Assembly: GCA_030840885.1 (NCBI GenBank)
Contig: JAVEDQ010000203.1
Location: 1-8,785 of the forward strand
Direction of reading: 5' to 3'
Length of the DNA stretch: 8,785 bases
From: Frankiaceae bacterium
Lineage (GTDB): Bacteria; Actinomycetota; Actinomycetes; Frankiales; Frankiaceae
Shown here: piece by piece, positions 6,331 through 8,785 of the stretch
How positions within the stretch are numbered: position 1 is the stretch's first letter
Layout: each line of letters opens with the position of its first letter
The notes under the pieces: generated by a model
What the model was told of the DNA's origin: nothing
What the model saw: the letters and a program-made list of their open reading frames with translations, nothing else
Databases searched by the model: none
Program-made: the position numbers and the translations under genes

Positions 6331-6350
6331 CGTAGCAGGTGCGCTACGCT
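6331..6350 (+). promoter_or_regulatory. Inverted repeat operator and -10 box of the phd-vapC operon
   Basis: CGTAGC (6331-6336) and GCTACG (6343-6348) are a perfect 6-bp inverted repeat with a 6-bp spacer, directly before the antitoxin gene. TACGCT (6345-6350), overlapping the right arm, fits TANNNT and ends 6 nt before ATG 6357, predicting a leaderless transcript. A Phd dimer binding the repeat would cover the -10 box, the normal mode of autorepression for this family. Confidence 0.55.
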
Positions 6351-6356
6351 TGTTGC

Positions 6357-6608
6357 ATGGCTGAGGTTGCCTCACGAGAACTCCGCAACAACACTCGGTC
6401 CGTGCTCCAGCGGGTCGAGGCCGGTGAGCAGGTATTCATCACCGTCGACGGAAGAGCGGTCGCCCAGCTCCGTCGCCTCGACGATCGGCCGACCTGGGTC
6501 AGCCGCGCTCGGTTTCTGGCCCTGCTGGGTCCTGGCGCGGACTCGGCCCTGTCCAAGGAACTGGTCGATCTCGTTCCGGACACCACGGAAGACGTGCGGG
6601 AGTGGTAG
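6357..6608 (+). CDS. Phd/YefM-type antitoxin
   Basis: An 83-residue Phd/YefM antitoxin. MAEVASRELRNNTRSVLQRV, EAGEQVFITVDGRAVAQLRR is the conserved N-terminal DNA-binding and dimerisation domain, close to the family pattern RELRNNTxxVLxRVExGExVxITxxGRPVAxL. The C-terminal half (about 45-83) contains TWVSRARFLALL and an acidic end LVPDTTEDVREW that should bind the PIN toxin. In-frame GTG 6339 would add six residues and lies inside the inverted repeat, so ATG 6357 is preferred. The stop TAG (6606-6608) overlaps the toxin start by 7 bp, which implies translational coupling. Phd-type antitoxins paired with VapC toxins are common in actinobacteria. The gene is intact, in contrast to the Phd remnant at 2462-2696, to which it is only distantly similar. 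Confidence 0.92.
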   Translation: MAEVASRELRNNTRSVLQRVEAGEQVFITVDGRAVAQLRRLDDRPTWVSRARFLALLGPGADSALSKELVDLVPDTTEDVREW

Positions 6609-6991
6609 ACCACGCACTTGCCGATACCAGCGTCTTCATCGCCCGCGAGTCAGGCCGCCCGCTCGACTCCATGAAGCTGCCGGAACAGTTGGCGGTCTCC
6701 GTCATCACCATCGGCGAGCTGGAGGCCGGCGTCCTCATCGCCGGGGACCTGACCAGCAGGGCACGTCGCTTGGCCACACTGGGCGCCGCGCGCGCTCTAC
6801 TGCCACTACCCGTGGACGAGTCCGTCGCGAGCGCGTGGGCCAAGCTCCGCGCCGAGCTCCGGCAGCGTGGCCAGCGGCTCCCGCTCAACGACTCGTGGAT
6901 CGCCGCGACGGCCATTGCGCACTCCATCCCGGTCGTGACGCAGGACGACGACTACGAGGGGATCGCGGGGCTCGACGTCATCAAGGTCTGA
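6602..6991 (+). CDS. vapC: VapC-type PIN-domain RNase toxin, intact
   Basis: A 129-residue PIN-domain toxin, a metal-dependent ribonuclease that in studied relatives cuts tRNA or rRNA. The acidic active-site residues are all present: Asp8 in LADTSVFIAR, Glu39 in VITIGELEAG, Asp97 in LPLNDSWIAATA, and Asp115/Asp117 in VVTQDDDYEGI. The end GLDVIKV is the usual last strand. GTG 6602 lies inside the antitoxin's last codons (7-bp overlap) and is the only start that keeps the first strand with Asp8, so expression probably depends on antitoxin translation. Its last 11 bp overlap the 3' end of the convergent metallophosphoesterase gene. With the preceding Phd it forms the most complete protein-masked TA module in the window. 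Confidence 0.94.
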   Translation: MVDHALADTSVFIARESGRPLDSMKLPEQLAVSVITIGELEAGVLIAGDLTSRARRLATLGAARALLPLPVDESVASAWAKLRAELRQRGQRLPLNDSWIAATAIAHSIPVVTQDDDYEGIAGLDVIKV

Positions 6992-8765
6992 CCGGCGTCG
7001 GCGTGCCACTCGGTCTCAAGGCAGGCGATCCGCTCGGCGGCGGCAGGGCTTGGCCGCTCGGCCGTGGCGCCGGGCTCGGCGGTCCCACGACCGTCCCCGG
7101 CACGAGTGGACGGACGGGGCCGGCCCCCAGCGCCGTCGAGCAGGTCCGACCAGATGCGAGCTCCTGTGGGCGGAAGTAGACCGTCGAGACGGTGGCGTCG
7201 TCGCCGTACCGCTGCGCTGTCACGTCCGCGGGGTCGGCAACCGTCGAAGCGGTGATCTGGAACCGCTGCACGCGGGTGAACTGGCAGTCCCCCGCGACCG
7301 ACTCGATGCTGAACTCGATCGGCGGCCGCGGCAGCGGAACCCCGTCGCGGGACCGGTTGATGTTGTCGAGGCCGCCGGCGCCGCTCGATCCCTCGACGAG
7401 GTCGATGGCCGTCCCGTGCTGCAGGTCGCCGGACGCGTTTTGCTGGTGGACGTGGCCGGAGTTCGTCTGCCGGACGGCGTCAGGCAGGTCATGGCGGATG
7501 CGGTCGGCGGCGACCGATTCGTGCGTGGCCGCGATGTCGAAGCGGCCCCCCACACCGGCGAGGGCCGCGTCGACCGCGTCGCGGTTCAACGGGTCGGTCA
7601 CGGAGCTGCTGCCGGAGCCATACGGTCCGGGGCCGCCGTAGATCCGGGGGTCGGGCAGGCCGGCGATCGTCAGGCCGAACGCGTCGACCACCCCTGCGGA
7701 CACCGCGATCGTCCCGTCCGGTCGCGCGGTCTTGCCGCCGAGCACGGTCACACCGGGGATCGTCCGCATCACGGCGGCGACCTCCGGGGAGTCGTGGTTG
7801 CCGCCGACCCACAGCATCGGCACCGTCCGGGTCAGGGCGCTCATCGCGGTGCGGTAGGCCGGCGTGAGCTCGGCCCGCCTGCCGAACTCGGTTTCGTCGC
7901 CGGTGTTCACGATGAGCTTGACGCCGTACTCGACCGCGTACTGCTGCAGCAGCGGATAGACCGCAGCGAGGTGCAGGTCGGAGACGAACATGATGGGGAA
8001 AGCCGTCGGCGGGGCGTTCTGCTGCTGGTAGCGCGTCTGCAGCGCCGCCTGGATTCCGACGACCGCGTTGACGACGTCGAAAGCCTTGGACTGCTGGTAG
8101 TAGCGCTGCAGCTCGCTCGGCAGCAGTTGCGCCGCCGCCAGGGTGCCCGTCACGCGGGAGCGCTTCGGCCAGTCCCGGTGGAAGGTAGCGACCCCGTAGC
8201 CGGCGATTACGACGATGACGACCGCCGCCGCCCCGAGCTGGCGGAGCCGGATGCGGGTCTCGGACACGCGACGGGGCAGACCCCGCAGGTAGCGGACGCT
8301 CATATTGACCGCGGCCGCCAGCAGGAGACCGATCAGCACGCCGATCAGCAGCTCGCCAACGAGCCACAGCGCGATCGCGGGCAGTTGCTCGGAGAACCCG
8401 GCCTGCAGCCGCTCGACGTAGGCGGGGGTGTCGCCCGTGGCGTCGCGCGCGAGCTGCAGCAGGTTCACGTCGACGGGAGTGACGTGCACGCCGACCGGGA
8501 GACGGTCGACGTGCGGGAACTCCCAGTTGCCGAACGTCGTATCCGCCGAGAAGAACGACCGGCGGAACAGCGATCCCTCCACGCGGAACGGGACGCCCTC
8601 CACCGTCGCGCGGTACGGGAAGGTGTGCAGCATCGCTGCGGCCCCGGCAACGGGGAGTCCGAGCCGCAGGGCCCAGCGCAGGACGAACTCGACGACCGCG
8701 ACCAACCCTCGCTCCGGCCACCGCAGCACCCGGCGGAGCTGCCGGGGAAGGTGGACGGGCCGCAT
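6981..8765 (-). CDS. Membrane-anchored metallophosphoesterase, catalytic domain predicted outside the cell
   Basis: A 594-residue protein with three predicted TM helices: about 20-46, 129-153 and 176-195. Arg-rich N-terminal and 154-175 segments predict those parts in the cytoplasm, so the C-terminal domain should face outside. That domain has every calcineurin-like metallophosphoesterase motif in order: FVSDLHL (Asp263, His265), NTGDE (Asp290), GGNHDS (Asn323, His324), ATHES (His415) and SGHVHQQ (His438, His440). The only two cysteines, 494 and 542, lie in the predicted external part and could form a disulfide. The last 45 residues are rich in Pro, Gly and Ser, like a disordered cell-wall-spanning tail. 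Substrate is unknown; phosphodiesters or phosphomonoesters are possible. ATG 8765 gives the expected basic N-terminus. The gene overlaps convergent vapC by 11 bp at 6981-6991. Confidence 0.9.
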   Translation of the reverse strand: MRPVHLPRQLRRVLRWPERGLVAVVEFVLRWALRLGLPVAGAAAMLHTFPYRATVEGVPFRVEGSLFRRSFFSADTTFGNWEFPHVDRLPVGVHVTPVDVNLLQLARDATGDTPAYVERLQAGFSEQLPAIALWLVGELLIGVLIGLLLAAAVNMSVRYLRGLPRRVSETRIRLRQLGAAAVVIVVIAGYGVATFHRDWPKRSRVTGTLAAAQLLPSELQRYYQQSKAFDVVNAVVGIQAALQTRYQQQNAPPTAFPIMFVSDLHLAAVYPLLQQYAVEYGVKLIVNTGDETEFGRRAELTPAYRTAMSALTRTVPMLWVGGNHDSPEVAAVMRTIPGVTVLGGKTARPDGTIAVSAGVVDAFGLTIAGLPDPRIYGGPGPYGSGSSSVTDPLNRDAVDAALAGVGGRFDIAATHESVAADRIRHDLPDAVRQTNSGHVHQQNASGDLQHGTAIDLVEGSSGAGGLDNINRSRDGVPLPRPPIEFSIESVAGDCQFTRVQRFQITASTVADPADVTAQRYGDDATVSTVYFRPQELASGRTCSTALGAGPVRPLVPGTVVGPPSPAPRPSGQALPPPSGSPALRPSGTPTPVRP

Positions 8766-8771
8766 GACTTC

Positions 8772-8777
8772 ATTGTC
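8772..8777 (-). promoter_or_regulatory. Candidate -10 box of the metallophosphoesterase gene
   Basis: GACAAT on the minus strand keeps A at position 2 and AT at positions 5-6 of a -10 box and ends 6 nt before ATG 8765, the same spacing as at mntA and the intact phd. The -35 region is beyond the window end. Weak evidence alone. Confidence 0.3.
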
Positions 8778-8785
8778 GGCAGCCC

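Noticed and set aside
7489..8721. 410-codon minus-strand frame within the metallophosphoesterase gene
   Set aside because: Arg/Gly/Ala-rich shadow; the overlapping frame has all metallophosphoesterase motifs and TM helices.
1..8785. tRNA, rRNA, CRISPR, insertion sequence ends or attachment sites
   Set aside because: No cloverleaf, spaced repeats, transposase/integrase or flanking direct repeats were seen by eye.

Overview
This is a GC-rich window with strong G/C bias at third codon positions and frequent GTG starts. Several genes have a -10-like hexamer almost touching the start codon. Together these point to an actinomycete chromosome. No rRNA, tRNA, transposase, integrase or CRISPR array is visible, so species and replicon type cannot be stated.

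The left part (1-2700) is packed with toxin-antitoxin (TA) genes, several of them broken. It opens with the 3' part of a MazF-type mRNA interferase (1-294). Next comes an unrecognised small gene that reads as one protein only if an extra base near 424 is removed (365-719). A ribbon-helix-helix VapB antitoxin (873-1115) overlaps a VapC toxin that is damaged twice (1112-1538): the usual ATG has become ATA, and a frameshift near 1463 removes the last catalytic Asp. On the minus strand lies an intact MntA/HepT pair (2367-1578), a nucleotidyltransferase antitoxin with its HEPN RNase. Upstream of it is the wreck of a Phd/YefM antitoxin with at least three frameshifts and no partner toxin (2462-2696).

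The right part (2700-8785) is intact. It holds a stand-alone Uma2-family putative nuclease with a strong Shine-Dalgarno (2813-3337). A 950-residue protein with a central SEC-C zinc motif and a TPR-like stretch runs on the minus strand (3391-6243). Divergent from it is a complete Phd-VapC (PIN) pair (6357-6991). It converges, with an 11-bp overlap, on a three-TM metallophosphoesterase whose catalytic domain is predicted to face outside the cell (6981-8765).

The window reads as an accessory island where TA modules accumulate and decay next to long intact genes. The MntA-HepT and Phd-VapC pairs look functional. VapBC and the lone Phd look dead or inactive as read, unless the indels are sequencing errors. 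Most antitoxin genes carry an inverted repeat and/or a -10-like hexamer 6-8 nt before the start, which suggests leaderless, autoregulated transcripts. No wholly new multi-gene system stands out. The least explained genes are the SEC-C protein and the frameshifted gene at 365-719.
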